Notes: generated from the letters alone by a model not told the origin. Counted from the stretch's first letter, positions 39,517 through 51,039 are shown. The stretch: 64,000 bases of DNA from Hydractinia symbiolongicarpus (GCF_029227915.1 NC_079875.1:29202001-29266000); one strand, 5' to 3'. Program-made: numbers and translations.

Positions 39517-42500
39517 ATTTTTATTTCACATTATTTATTGTCGAAAATACAATAAAAATAGTCATATTTAAAAAAACTGACTAATTAAAATCGACTTCAT
39601 GTAACTAACAAATATAAATTAAAAATAATGAATAAACTAAAAAGAATTTAACCTCAAAAGGTGATCTTATTTCTATATGTATCCTAAATTGTGAATATAC
39701 AATCTACAAAGACGACACTGACAAGTTAAGCCTTTCCATTTTTTTAGACAACTTACAAACGTTGAAATGCATGGCGCTTCTTGAATAGATTTTGGTAGAG
39801 TTGCCCATAGCTGCGGTCCTCTGAAGGTTACAGTTTCCAAGCCATATTTTACAGTTTGTGCTCTACCTCGAAAAAACTCTGAATTAATACGATTCGAGTA
39901 CCTATTTTTGTTAAGAATAAATACTTCGGACATAATATCAGGATTGGTATTATTTTTGACTTTATATAATTCCTTTAATAAAATAATCAAATTACGGTGA
40001 TGTACACTAACAGTTCCAGTTTTATCCAATAGGTCTTGAAATGAAGAGCTATAATCATTAGTTATTACACAAAGGGCTCTACTATGGATTCTATTGATGG
40101 AATTGTTAGTAGTACGGTTACAAAACATCCAAAGTAAAGGACAGTAACCAAACTGAGATAAAATAAAAGAATTTAATATGAGATATAATTTTTGTGGATC
40201 CATATACGGTGATAATCTAACAAGAGCATTTAATTTATTGCTTGCTTTCTTGCACAAATCTTTAACGTGTTTGCTAAAAGTCAACATATTATCTATTGTA
40301 ATACCAAGAAGTTTTTCCTCCGAAGAGCATTGCACAGCTGTTCCATTGATATTAACTTGTAGAAAACATTGTGTGTTGCTACCGAAAAACATAAAATGAC
40401 ACTTCCTTTCATTCAGTTGTAAGCAGTTTAACCTAAACCATGTTGAGACAGTTCTCATCTCATTTTCAAGCTCGTACAAAATATTTTCCTCAGAGTTTCC
40501 TATAACATAAATCGTGTTATCGTCAGCATAATTGCATATATCGCTGGTGACAAAAGATAAAAAATCATTCAAAAAGATGTTGAAAAGGAGAGGTCCTAGC
40601 ACAGATCCTTGAGGGACACCGAAAGTCATTTCAAGCCATTCGCTAAAAGAGTTTGCCAGTCTGATACGTTGCTTCCTATTTTTCAGATAGCTAGCCACAA
40701 GTTTTAAAGCCGAAAAACTTAAACCATAGGCATATAACTTCGCTATGAGAAGATCATGGCTAATACAGTCAAAGGCTTTTGATAGATCCATAAAGATAGC
40801 TCCAACTTTTTGTTTGGCATCTAATGCTCCTCGCACTTTCGAGAACATACGCAAGAGAGATTGTTGAGTACTGAAGCCCTTTCGGAAACCACATAAATAC
40901 GGAGATAGTTTATCACAGAAAAAACCCATAAGTTGTTTATATAGAAGCTTTTCAAATATTTTAGAGACCACAGGCAAAATACTTATAGGTCGAAAATTTT
41001 CTTTAGCTGATGGATCGCCTTTTTTAAAAATTGGACAGACTTCGGCACATTTTAACTCATTTGGAAATTCAGAATCCTTAATAACGGTGTTGTTAAATAT
41101 GCTAACGAGACTTTGATAATATAAACTATAATAATCTTTCAAAATTCTACTCGGAATATCACCAGCAACATTTGATTTGGATTCATCTAATTTCTTCATT
41201 TCTTCCCACATTTCACTTCCCGTTGTTGGACTAAATTCGAATCTCGCAATATGGTTATATCTCTCATTGATTTTTTGGATACTCGGATGTAATTCGTATT
41301 TATAAATAGCATTCAGAACGTAATCATGTGAATCTGTTGAAACATCAGGCCATCGATATAACTTCAATGAACTGACAACCTTTTGAAAATAAGAGTTGAA
41401 GATATTTGCTATGTCTTCATCACTCGAGATAATACACTCATTTTCGATAAGAATGATTTTCTTTTGGTTTGATGAATCATCACTGACAAATGGCTTCACA
41501 GTACGCCAAAAACATTTGTTATCTGTTATCTTCTTAGTATTAAGGTTTGAATAGTAAGTAAATTTGGCCTTTCTCGACAGCTTGACACAAAGATTTCGTT
41601 GTAATTTATACTGCTTGATGATTTCAGCTGAAGGAGATGATATCGATTTATTGCGTAGTCTGGAACGCAGCATGATAGCCTTTCTCAAATTCTTGTTCAT
41701 AAATGGTTTATTATTCGATCGCAAGATTTTCTTTTTAAGTGGCATATGATTATCTAATATATTTTTGAAAGTGTTATTAAATTGTTCATACGTGGTTATA
41801 TTTTGCATCCTGTTGGTCAATTCTGATATAAATATCTCTTTATTAAAATGAGAGTAGTCACGATAATTCACAACTTTCGGTGGAGCTTTTACATAAGTAG
41901 TTTTCATAACAGTTAGCACCATTCTGTGAAAATCTGAAAGACCAGTTTCGATAGTACTTGTGTGTTTAAACGTCCTTCCAATATTAGTTAAAATCAGATC
42001 AATACATGAGGGATTTGATGCTGATTTAAAACATGTTTTTTCTTTTATTAGATTAGACAAATCGAAGGCACTCATAAACTCTGACATTTCATCACTATCT
42101 GGCTCCAGGTTAAAATCGCCCATTACGATAATGTTTGAGTAATGTCTCATGTGAAAATTAAGTGCATTCGTGATATTTGAGAGGAAAAAGTGTGTGCATT
42201 GTGACGGTGGACGATAAGTGTACAGCAATAGGTACTTCTTCTTCCTTAGGTTTATCTCCAACGTAATCAGTTCTATTCCATTCTGTACCTTGAATGAAGT
42301 CAGTTCTTTAGTAAGAAGATTTTCATTTGCAAAGATCATCAAACCTCCACCATTTTTATCCCGGTCACGGCGAAAGGGGAGCTTGAATCCAGGCATGTCA
42401 AATTGACCTACCGGGAAAGATGAATCTACTTTTGTTTCACATATGCAGAGAATATCGATGTTGTTTTCCACAAACTCTTTCAGGAAGTCAAATTTATTTC

Positions 42501-42691
42501 GTATTGAGTTGATATTCACGTGGGCAATAATATCATTCTTAGGATTTTTTATCCGTAAATTTCTCAAAGAAGGTAAAGTATTGGAAAGGTTATGACTGTC
42601 ATTCACATTCATGTCATCGTTGTAGACTACATTTCATTCATTTTGATATTTCTTTAGTGTGTCAACAAATTTTTGGGATAGCAACAAGGCA
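39517..42691 (-). mobile_element. CR1/L2-like LINE, minus copy, truncated just upstream of ORF2
   Basis: ORF2 and 3' UTR are complete; the 5' side stops about 80 bases before the ORF2 start, within the last codons of ORF1. It is near-identical to the plus copy at 42692-47073 and directly abuts its 5' end. Confidence 0.9.
39673..42612 (-). CDS. LINE ORF2 (endonuclease plus reverse transcriptase), minus copy
   Basis: 979 residues. APE-type endonuclease: HVNINSIRNKFDFLKEF, ICETKVDSSF, VMGDFNLEPDSDE and GLSDFHRMV (SDH has become SDFH). RT: NFRPISILPVVSKIFEKLLY, FMDLSKAFDCISHDLLIAKL, FGVPQGSVLGPLLFNIFLND and NYADDNTIYV. A conserved CQCRLCRLYI motif ends the protein. The frame is intact. It makes and integrates LINE cDNA. 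It differs from the plus copy at only about four residues. Confidence 0.95.
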   Translation of the reverse strand: MNVNDSHNLSNTLPSLRNLRIKNPKNDIIAHVNINSIRNKFDFLKEFVENNIDILCICETKVDSSFPVGQFDMPGFKLPFRRDRDKNGGGLMIFANENLLTKELTSFKVQNGIELITLEINLRKKKYLLLYTYRPPSQCTHFFLSNITNALNFHMRHYSNIIVMGDFNLEPDSDEMSEFMSAFDLSNLIKEKTCFKSASNPSCIDLILTNIGRTFKHTSTIETGLSDFHRMVLTVMKTTYVKAPPKVVNYRDYSHFNKEIFISELTNRMQNITTYEQFNNTFKNILDNHMPLKKKILRSNNKPFMNKNLRKAIMLRSRLRNKSISSPSAEIIKQYKLQRNLCVKLSRKAKFTYYSNLNTKKITDNKCFWRTVKPFVSDDSSNQKKIILIENECIISSDEDIANIFNSYFQKVVSSLKLYRWPDVSTDSHDYVLNAIYKYELHPSIQKINERYNHIARFEFSPTTGSEMWEEMKKLDESKSNVAGDIPSRILKDYYSLYYQSLVSIFNNTVIKDSEFPNELKCAEVCPIFKKGDPSAKENFRPISILPVVSKIFEKLLYKQLMGFFCDKLSPYLCGFRKGFSTQQSLLRMFSKVRGALDAKQKVGAIFMDLSKAFDCISHDLLIAKLYAYGLSFSALKLVASYLKNRKQRIRLANSFSEWLEMTFGVPQGSVLGPLLFNIFLNDFLSFVTSDICNYADDNTIYVIGNSEENILYELENEMRTVSTWFRLNCLQLNERKCHFMFFGSNTQCFLQVNINGTAVQCSSEEKLLGITIDNMLTFSKHVKDLCKKASNKLNALVRLSPYMDPQKLYLILNSFILSQFGYCPLLWMFCNRTTNNSINRIHSRALCVITNDYSSSFQDLLDKTGTVSVHHRNLIILLKELYKVKNNTNPDIMSEVFILNKNRYSNRINSEFFRGRAQTVKYGLETVTFRGPQLWATLPKSIQEAPCISTFVSCLKKWKGLTCQCRLCRLYIHNLGYI

Positions 42692-42750
42692 GGGCAGCTG
42701 GGCAGCAAAGCGAACACTTGGCGGACACGGACACGGATACGGAGCGTGTT

Positions 42751-43962
42751 ATGAGAATTCATATTCGAGATTTGTCAAATCCTGACGAATTTGAGTTAAT
42801 GTGGAATGAAAATGATTGTGCTGTAGACTCAGAGAAATTCATAGATGATAAATATGAAGAGATAAGGTATGAAAAGTTGAAATCTGAATTATTTGCGGAT
42901 CTGAATGAATCTCTGAAAGATATCATAAAAATGGAAATTCGTAAATTGAGGCGTGGTTATACTCCATTATTGGACGACGAAAGTAATATTTCAACACAAC
43001 GAAGTTATACTAAATCACTCGAAGACCAAATTAAATTTTTAAAGGAAGAGGTGAGCTCAAAAAATAATATTATAGATTTGTTTATACAGAAATCACTAAT
43101 GCATGACGAGCGTTCTAGCTCTTCACAAGATACTTGTATTAATTTTTTACATCACAAACAATTACCGCAAAACTCCCAAAACAATTATACGGAATCATTA
43201 TCCTCTAATCATACTGACAATGAACATTTTAAAGATTTACAAAACGATTCAATTAAGTCTGATGGTTGTATTGAAACAAACATTGAAAACCAATTACAGT
43301 CTATAAGAAAAAAGAAGCACGAAGAGTTTAATGCGATGCAAGAAATTACCGTCAAAAGCAGAAAACAACGTCTACAACAATTAGCCGGTTATAAAATAGA
43401 ATCCCGTCCTAGCCATTTAAATACATCAATTGAATCGGATACCGAGAAAGTTGATTGTGATAATGATGTTACATATATATTGGGAGACTCCATAATAAAG
43501 GATGTTAAAGGGTGGAAGCTTGGGAATCAATTCAACGATAAGACAAAAGTTATTGTTAAACCATTCTCCGGAGCAAAAATAGACGCGATGAATCATCATG
43601 TGATCCCCTCACTAAACCAAAAGCCTAATAGAGTTATTTTGCATGTCGGTACAAACGACATACCATCTAAGACTCATCATCAAATCTGCAATGATATTTT
43701 GTCTCTGGCTTTGAAAATGAGTGATAAAACCAATGTTATCATATCAGGAATCATTGAACGCGAAGACAGATATAATGTAAAGGTCAAAGCGGTAAACGAG
43801 CTACTCAAATCAAACTGCCAGGAGCGAAACATTTGTTTTATTACTCATACTATATCTCCAAAACTTCATCTAAACCGAAGTAATCTTCATCTGAATCGAA
43901 AAGGAACCTTGTTGCTATCCCAAAAATTTGTTGACACACTAAAGAAATATCAAAATGAATGA
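42751..43962 (+). CDS. LINE ORF1 with coiled coil and SGNH esterase-like domain
   Basis: The first ATG is at 42751, giving MRIHIRDLSNPDEFELMWNE; an upstream non-ATG extension to 42718 is open. A coiled-coil-like stretch (SLEDQIKFLKEEVSSKNNII) precedes a C-terminal domain with LGDSIIKDVKGW (GDS block), VILHVGTNDIP (GTND block) and NLHLNRKG (His block, preceding Asp replaced). This is the esterase-type ORF1 of CR1/L2 LINEs. Confidence 0.9.
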   Translation: MRIHIRDLSNPDEFELMWNENDCAVDSEKFIDDKYEEIRYEKLKSELFADLNESLKDIIKMEIRKLRRGYTPLLDDESNISTQRSYTKSLEDQIKFLKEEVSSKNNIIDLFIQKSLMHDERSSSSQDTCINFLHHKQLPQNSQNNYTESLSSNHTDNEHFKDLQNDSIKSDGCIETNIENQLQSIRKKKHEEFNAMQEITVKSRKQRLQQLAGYKIESRPSHLNTSIESDTEKVDCDNDVTYILGDSIIKDVKGWKLGNQFNDKTKVIVKPFSGAKIDAMNHHVIPSLNQKPNRVILHVGTNDIPSKTHHQICNDILSLALKMSDKTNVIISGIIEREDRYNVKVKAVNELLKSNCQERNICFITHTISPKLHLNRSNLHLNRKGTLLLSQKFVDTLKKYQNE

Positions 43963-43983
43963 AATGTAGTCTACAACGATGAC

Positions 43984-46923
43984 ATGAATGTGAATGACAG
44001 TCAAAACCTTTCCAATACTTTACCTTCTTTGAGAAATTTACGGATAAAAAATCCTAAGAATGTTATTATTGCCCACGTGAATATCAACTCAATACGAAAT
44101 AAATTTGACTTCCTGAAAGAGTTTGTGGAAAACAACATCGATATTCTCTGCATATGTGAAACAAAAGTAGATTCATCTTTCCCGGTAGGTCAATTTGACA
44201 TGCCTGGATTCAAGCTCCCCTTTCGCCGTGACCGGGATAAAAATGGTGGAGGTTTGATGATCTTTGCAAATGAAAATCTTCTTACTAAAGAACTGACTTC
44301 ATTCAAGGTACAGAATGGAATAGAACTGATTACGTTGGAGATAAACCTAAGGAAGAAGAAGTACCTATTGCTGTACACTTATCGTCCACCGTCACAATGC
44401 ACACACTTTTTCCTCTCAAATATCACGAATGCACTTAATTTTCACATGAGACATTACTCAAACATTATCGTAATGGGCGATTTTAACCTGGAGCCAGATA
44501 GTGATGAAATGTCAGAGTTTATGAGTGCCTTCGATTTGTCTAATCTAATAAAAGAAAAAACATGTTTTAAATCAGCATCAAATCCCTCATGTATTGATCT
44601 GATTTTAACTAATATTGGAAGGACGTTTAAACACACAAGTACTATCGAAACTGGTCTTTCAGATTTTCACAGAATGGTGCTAACTGTTATGAAAACTACT
44701 TATGTAAAAGCTCCACCGAAAGTTGTGAATTATCGTGACTACTCTCATTTTAATAAAGAGATATTTATATCAGAATTGACCAACAGGATGCAAAATATAA
44801 CCACGTATGAACAATTTAATAACACTTTCAAAAATATATTAGATAATCATATGCCACTTAAAAAGAAAATCTTGCGATCGAATAATAAACCATTTATGAA
44901 CAAGAATTTGAGAAAGGCTATCATGCTGCGTTCCAGACTACGCAATAAATCGATATCATCTCCTTCAGCTGAAAACATCAAGCAGTATAAATTACAACGA
45001 AATCTTTGTGTCAAGCTGTCGAGAAAGGCCAAATTTACTTACTATTCAAACCTTAATACTAAGAAGATAACAGATAACAAATGTTTTTGGCGTACTGTGA
45101 AGCCATTTGTCAGTGATGATTCATCAAACCAAAAGAAAATCATTCTTATCGAAAATGAGTGTATTATCTCGAGTGATGAAGACATAGCAAATATCTTCAA
45201 CTCTTATTTTCAAAAGGTTGTCAGTTCATTGAAGTTATATCGATGGCCTGATGTTTCAACAGATTCGCATGATTACGTTCTGAATGCTATTTATAAATAC
45301 GAATTACATCCGAGTATCCAAAAAATCAATGAGAGATATAACCATATTGCGAGATTCGAATTTAGTCCAACAACGGGAAGTGAAATGTGGGAAGAAATGA
45401 AGAAATTAGATGAATCCAAATCAAATGTTGCTGGTGATATTCCGAGTAGAATTTTGAAAGATTATTATAGTTTATATTATCAAAGTCTCGTTAGCATATT
45501 TAACAACACCGTTATTAAGGATTCTGAATTTCCAAATGAGTTAAAATGTGCCGAAGTCTGTCCAATTTTTAAAAAAGGCGATCCATCAGCTAAAGAAAAT
45601 TTTCGACCTATAAGTATTTTGCCTGTGGTCTCTAAAATATTTGAAAAGCTTCTATATAAACAACTTATGGGTTTTTTCTGTGATAAACTATCTCCGTATT
45701 TATGTGGTTTCCGAAAGGGCTTCAGTACTCAACAATCTCTCTTGCGTATGTTCTCGAAAGTGCGAGGAGCATTAGATGCCAAACAAAAAGTTGGAGCTAC
45801 CTTTATGGATCTATCAAAAGCCTTTGACTGTATTAGCCATGATCTTCTCATAGCGAAGTTATATGCCTATGGTTTAAGTTTTTCGGCTTTAAAACTTGTG
45901 GCTAGCTATCTGAAAAATAGGAAGCAACGTATCAGACTGGCAAACTCTTTTAGCGAATGGCTTGAAATGACTTTCGGTGTCCCTCAAGGATCTGTGCTAG
46001 GACCTCTCCTTTTCAACATCTTTTTGAATGATTTTTTATCTTTTGTCACCAGCGATATATGCAATTATGCTGACGATAACACGATTTATGTTATAGGAAA
46101 CTCTGAGGAAAATATTTTGTACGAGCTTGAAAATGAGATGAGAACTGTCTCAACATGGTTTAGGTTAAACTGCTTACAACTGAATGAAAGGAAGTGTCAT
46201 TTTATGTTTTTCGGTAGCAACACACAATGTTTTCTACAAGTTAATATCAATGGAACAGCTGTGCAATGCTCTTCGGAGGAAAAACTTCTTGGTATTACAA
46301 TAGATAATATGTTGACTTTTAGCAAACACGTTAAAGATTTGTGCAAGAAAGCAAGCAATAAATTAAATGCTCTTGTTAGATTATCACCGTATATGGATCC
46401 ACAAAAATTATATCTCATATTAAATTCTTTTATTTTATCTCAGTTTGGTTACTGTCCTTTACTTTGGATGTTTTGTAACCGTACTACTAACAATTCCATC
46501 AATAGAATCCATAGTAGAGCCCTTTGTGTAATAACTAATGATTATAGCTCTTCATTTCAAGACCTATTGGATAAAACTGGAACTGTTAGTGTACATCACC
46601 GTAATTTGATTATTTTATTAAAGGAATTATATAAAGTCAAAAATAATACCAATCCTGATATTATGTCCGAAGTATTTATTCTTAACAAAAATAGGTACTC
46701 GAATCGTATTAATTCAGAGTTTTTTCGAGGTAGAGCACAAACTGTAAAATATGGCTTGGAAACTGTAACCTTCAGAGGACCGCAGCTATGGGCAACTCTA
46801 CCAAAATCTATTCAAGAAGCGCCATGCATTTCAACGTTTGTAAGTTGTCTAAAAAAATGGAAAGGCTTAACTTGTCAGTGTCGTCTTTGTAGATTGTATA
46901 TTCACAATTTAGGATACATATAG
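43984..46923 (+). CDS. LINE ORF2 (endonuclease plus reverse transcriptase), plus copy
   Basis: 979 residues with the same domains as the minus copy: APE endonuclease from about residue 30 to 235, RT from about 520 to 780 with FMDLSKAFDCISHDLL and NYADDNTIYV, and a C-terminal CQCRLCRLYI. Differences from the minus copy include SQ for SH near the start, V for D in NPKN(V/D)II, and N for I and T for I at single sites. Intact and possibly active. Confidence 0.95.
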   Translation: MNVNDSQNLSNTLPSLRNLRIKNPKNVIIAHVNINSIRNKFDFLKEFVENNIDILCICETKVDSSFPVGQFDMPGFKLPFRRDRDKNGGGLMIFANENLLTKELTSFKVQNGIELITLEINLRKKKYLLLYTYRPPSQCTHFFLSNITNALNFHMRHYSNIIVMGDFNLEPDSDEMSEFMSAFDLSNLIKEKTCFKSASNPSCIDLILTNIGRTFKHTSTIETGLSDFHRMVLTVMKTTYVKAPPKVVNYRDYSHFNKEIFISELTNRMQNITTYEQFNNTFKNILDNHMPLKKKILRSNNKPFMNKNLRKAIMLRSRLRNKSISSPSAENIKQYKLQRNLCVKLSRKAKFTYYSNLNTKKITDNKCFWRTVKPFVSDDSSNQKKIILIENECIISSDEDIANIFNSYFQKVVSSLKLYRWPDVSTDSHDYVLNAIYKYELHPSIQKINERYNHIARFEFSPTTGSEMWEEMKKLDESKSNVAGDIPSRILKDYYSLYYQSLVSIFNNTVIKDSEFPNELKCAEVCPIFKKGDPSAKENFRPISILPVVSKIFEKLLYKQLMGFFCDKLSPYLCGFRKGFSTQQSLLRMFSKVRGALDAKQKVGATFMDLSKAFDCISHDLLIAKLYAYGLSFSALKLVASYLKNRKQRIRLANSFSEWLEMTFGVPQGSVLGPLLFNIFLNDFLSFVTSDICNYADDNTIYVIGNSEENILYELENEMRTVSTWFRLNCLQLNERKCHFMFFGSNTQCFLQVNINGTAVQCSSEEKLLGITIDNMLTFSKHVKDLCKKASNKLNALVRLSPYMDPQKLYLILNSFILSQFGYCPLLWMFCNRTTNNSINRIHSRALCVITNDYSSSFQDLLDKTGTVSVHHRNLIILLKELYKVKNNTNPDIMSEVFILNKNRYSNRINSEFFRGRAQTVKYGLETVTFRGPQLWATLPKSIQEAPCISTFVSCLKKWKGLTCQCRLCRLYIHNLGYI

Positions 46924-47094
46924 AAATAAGATCACCTTTTGAGGTTAAATTCTTTTTAGTTTATTTATTATTTTTAATTTATATTTGTTAGTTACATGAA
47001 GTCGATTTTAATTAGTCAGTTTTTTTAAATATGACTATTTTTATTGTATTTTCGACAATAAATAATGTGAAATAAAAAAAAAAAATATATGTCA

Positions 47095-48840
47095 GGCTAT
47101 AGTAAAGTTGATTAAGGACGTTTTTCACTTGCTTTATGTTCCGTGGGCTCCAGATAAGATGGTAGGCCCCTGCCAAGTAATTACATACCTGGGCATTGAA
47201 ACAGACACAGTAAAGTTTGCTGTTCGTCTCCCACAAGATAAGTTCACGGAATTACTATCTTCACTTCGTAATTGGTTAGGGAAGAAGAAATGCACAAAGA
47301 GAAAAGTTTTATCTCTTATAGGGTCTTTTTCTTTTGCGTGCAGGGTTGTGAAATGTGGTCAATTATTGATCTCTCCAATACAGTTCGTTCCTTACACCAT
47401 CATATTTCTATAACATCAGAATCTCGCAAGGATATTCAATGGTGGTGTGAGTTTCTCCCCACTTGGATAGGCATCGCTATTATCCACACTGAAACCTTTG
47501 ACTCCTCTTCAATAAATCATTTTATTGATGGTTCTGGAGTAGGCTTAGGAGGATTTTTATCTGGTGCATTGTTTCAATTGCCTTAAACCTTACTCATAAG
47601 TATGGTATCACCTTCATTGAGTTATTGGTCATAGTTGTAGCAGTTTTTTTTTAAGGCAAGGCATGGAAAAAGAAGCAATTAGTGTTATACACAGATAATT
47701 TGGCTATTGTTCATGTGTGGTCCTCTGGGTCGTGTCGTTGTCCAAACATCATGCATCTCGTACGTTTTTTTATTGTTTAACACATCAGAACACAATATAA
47801 ACCTCCTGGTAAGCCACATTAAAGGCCAGAACAATACTTATGCAGATCTTTTGTCTCGCTGGCAAGTAAAACATTGCAAACATCTATGACCAGAAGCCGA
47901 AGCAGATCCAACACCAATTCCTTTATCAATGCTACAACTCTTCAAAGAGATTTAAGTCATTATTTAAACTCATTCATTTCAACAAACAGCAGGGCAACAT
48001 ATTGGTCAGGATATCTCTCGTTTAAGAAATTTTGCGAAGCTACATCTGTACCTACCTTTCCTCTGACAGAAATACCACATCAACTGATTGCGTCATATTT
48101 GGCAAGACGCGTCAAATTTGCTACTATTAAAGTCTATCTTTGCAGTGTTCAGTACGAGAGTGTAATACGTGGCATTAACACAAAGATAGCCCACATGGGT
48201 CGCCTGTACTATGTTTTGCGTGGCATTAGAAGATGTCATCCAAACTATCCTTCTAAGAGACTACCAATTACACCAGCTGATCTGCGTAAAATGATAATGT
48301 ATATGAAAAACTCCATGTTTTACAACCACGACAAAGCAATGTGAACTAGTCTTATCTTAGTGGCATTTTTTGGCCTGTAAGGGTGTCAGGGTATGTTTGC
48401 CCCTCCACACCCACTTTTGTTACAGGAACTCACCTCACACCTGCTTACATATCCTTTTCCACGTATGGTTCAACTGCTGTAATTAACTTTAAGTGCTCTA
48501 AAACAGATCCGTTTAGGCTAGGGTGCAAGATTCGCTTAGCAAAAATTGGAGGCTATCTTTGTCTTTAGCCATTTAAAGTTACCTAGCATTTAAACTAGGG
48601 CCCTGGTTCATGTTTAGTGACGGAAAGTTGGTTACCCAAAAGTTTGTCTCTTCATTTCTAACAATAAGCTTGCCTAACAATATTAACATTAACACGCACA
48701 GTTTTCGCATTTGTGGCGCTTGGGCTGCAGCTTCCTGCGGGATACCCGATTCTACTAAGATTTTTTGACGCTGGAGTAGTGATTTCTACAGAAGGTACAT
48801 TCACCTGGCAGACAACGTTTTGACAGAATAGTCTACTCGC
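47095..48840 (+). pseudogene. DIRS-like (tyrosine recombinase) retrotransposon relic
   Basis: In broken frames: RT end (YLGIETDTVKFAVRLPQDKF, LSLIGSFSFACRVV), RNase H (NHFIDGSGVGLGGFL), then a tyrosine recombinase (LPITPADLRKMIMYM, RGIRRCHPNYPSKRLP), and further on NTHSFRICGAWAAASCG (HxxR) and RWSSDFYRRYIH. The order RT, RNase H, YR is that of DIRS-type elements. Many stops and shifts. It starts right after the LINE poly-A. Confidence 0.8.
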
Positions 48841-50225
48841 ATAGCAGAGTTAAATGGAATGACAAAAATCTGGGACATTAAGTTTGTGGTTTAAACTGAG
48901 CTTAACTTGTATAGTATGTAGGTTATTACGATCCTCTAAGATATACAAATTTTGAGTTTTAAACGCCTGTAAGAATACTATAAAAGTCGCACTATCCTTC
49001 GTATATTTTTCAATAGGACAGCAGTTTATTAGTTGCCGATATTTATGATTAGATTGTTGTGTTATATCATAGTATGTAGCTAATGTCATACTTATAGAAG
49101 ACTACATGGAAGTCAACTCTTGGTTTTTCAATCTGGGGAAATTTGGGGGTACTGGGCTTCCTTCGTCAGCCAGCTTAGGTGCAGATGTCTATTTTGTTGA
49201 CAGTGATAGAGTTGATTAAGTATTTTGTAAGTAAAGAGTGTGCCAGTTCTTGTCATGTGCTGGCAAAAGAATCCGTTGTCAAAATGTCTAAAAGAAGCCA
49301 GTAGCCATGTGGTGCAGTAAAAAGAAGCCCGTGTCCCAACTGTTACGATAAACACTCACCATAATAGACATGTAGTGGCAAGAGTCAAGAGTCCGTTGTC
49401 TAAGGCATATAGTGCCAATTGTCTTGTCTGTTACAATGTCAGTAATTTATTTTAGTATTAAATTTTTAACGAAGCCCTAGCACCTCAACCCATACCCCAA
49501 ATATAACTGCAAACTATTTAAGAATACATTTCCTACCAATACTTTGTGTTGTTTTCATTTCTGAACCATACCAATTAACCGGAATTTTGCTTCTCCTTTT
49601 TCAGTGCATTCAGAAACAAAATGCGTTTAAAAGTATGGACATCTTCAGTTTACATTTTTAGATGCAATTTGTTAATTTTTATTATCCATTTTCACTTCAA
49701 ATAGAGTCACAATCCCCTAAAAATATATTAACACACGGGGGCAAATTTCAAACCTGGTCCCCACAAGTAATTAGAAAGTACTTATTATATTCGTCCAATT
49801 TGAACTTGCCAAAGTTTATTTGTCAGTGTTTATAGTTCACTTGTCACTGTTTATCACTTGTCAATGTTTACAGCGGACTTAGGAACTTAGGTAATTTAGT
49901 TAGGTTCAAACTTTTAACATTCTCTAATTGTTGCTGACATCAGCATGGTCATTTTTCTCAAATTTCGGGACCTTTGTGGGCCCTGACGTGGGATGCTAGT
50001 GACTAATATTTGTACCCACTAAAAAATTTAGTCGGTTTTTTTCACTGATAAGGCAGCTGTTTGCCAAATTGATTAAATTGATTGGCTCCTATTTTAATTA
50101 TCTTTTATTATTAAATTTTTCTTGATTTCTATTTAGATTTTGGATGTTAAATAAATACCAAACCAGCGAGAAAGTATGAGCTATGAGGATGGAAGTGGTT
50201 TGGATTACATATATACTTCACGTCT
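48841..50225. other. No recognisable gene
   Basis: AT-rich; the two ORFs over 70 codons on the minus strand have no motif. Some short TTTGTCAGTGTTTA-type repetition occurs near 49820-49870. Confidence 0.4.
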
Positions 50226-50382
50226 CATGTTAATAATGCCCGTATTCTGTCTGTGAGCAAAAAGAAAAAGTCATGCCAACGGAAGAACGAATATCAAATG
50301 CAACATATTTTTATCCACTTTGTTGCGACAGGTCAATTGAAGGAGGGGCGACCTGTGGATTCTTCCACGGGCTAACAAAAGA
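50226..50382 (+). mobile_element. Helitron-like short element, copy 3 (decayed)
   Basis: AATGCCCGTATTCTGTCTGT resembles the CCCGTATACGTCTGTC of copy 1. The right end has the hairpin CCTGTGGATTCTTCCACGG followed by GCTAACAAAAG, where CTAG is expected. The interior is diverged. Confidence 0.5.
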
Positions 50383-50789
50383 ATAATGTAAATGTCAAAA
50401 CAGTTTTTATTATTCTGCATAACCTCTTTTTTACAAAATAGTTTTTTTGCCATTGATTAACGAAGGATCCAGCCTCTTTGTACGTTTCTTTTACTCTTTT
50501 TTGCAGTTTCAGCGAAAGATTTTGACAACGTTTTCCAGCCATTTCAAAGCGATTAACGTAATATTTATAAAGAAATTTTAAAGAAATAGCAAGATGACTA
50601 AAAAAATATTTTTGGGAATGATAAGCTACTAAAGTATGTAATAATTTCATTAATTTGTGTGCGAATGTGCATTTAACCAATTTTTGAATACATGCGTAAA
50701 AATTTCAATTCTAGTTTAGTTCCCAAAAGGTATAGCTAACTGGTGATTTAAATGCTCTAAACTGCTCTAAGCCAAGAATTATGCTGAAA

Positions 50790-50839
50790 CGCTTTGCCAA
50801 CTAAGCTACTCTTGTGTAAGCAAGAGAGGGGCTCGAACC
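50790..50839 (-). repeat. tRNA-like A-box and B-box words in permuted order
   Basis: On the minus strand GGTTCGAGCC (B-box-like) comes before TAGCTTAGTTGGCAAAGCG (A-box-like), the reverse of a normal tRNA gene. A short hairpin CTCTTG/CAAGAG joins them. It is a relic of a tRNA-derived repeat or of tandem tRNA-like units, and unlikely to make a tRNA. Confidence 0.35.
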
Positions 50840-51039
50840 TGCAGTCTATCCAGATAACCTTTTTAGCTAGGTAGCAGTTTACTATTCGATTTTTTTTCTT
50901 TTTCTTACTATTCTCATATTCCAATATTTAATTCCTTATCATAAAAATCATCAATTGTTAGCTATTCCTTTACTATTGAGTAGTAACATAGTATATTATA
51001 GCTCGGTCTAAAGATTCAAAAAAATTTGTTAATAAAATA

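Larger units (their letters stand above)
42692..47073 (+). mobile_element. CR1/L2-like LINE, plus copy, with both ORFs intact
   Basis: ORF1 and ORF2 in order, 21 bases apart, then a 3' UTR of about 150 bases and a poly-A run at about 47073-47085. Absence of decay suggests a young insertion. Its 5' end is at the junction with the inverted copy. Confidence 0.9.
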
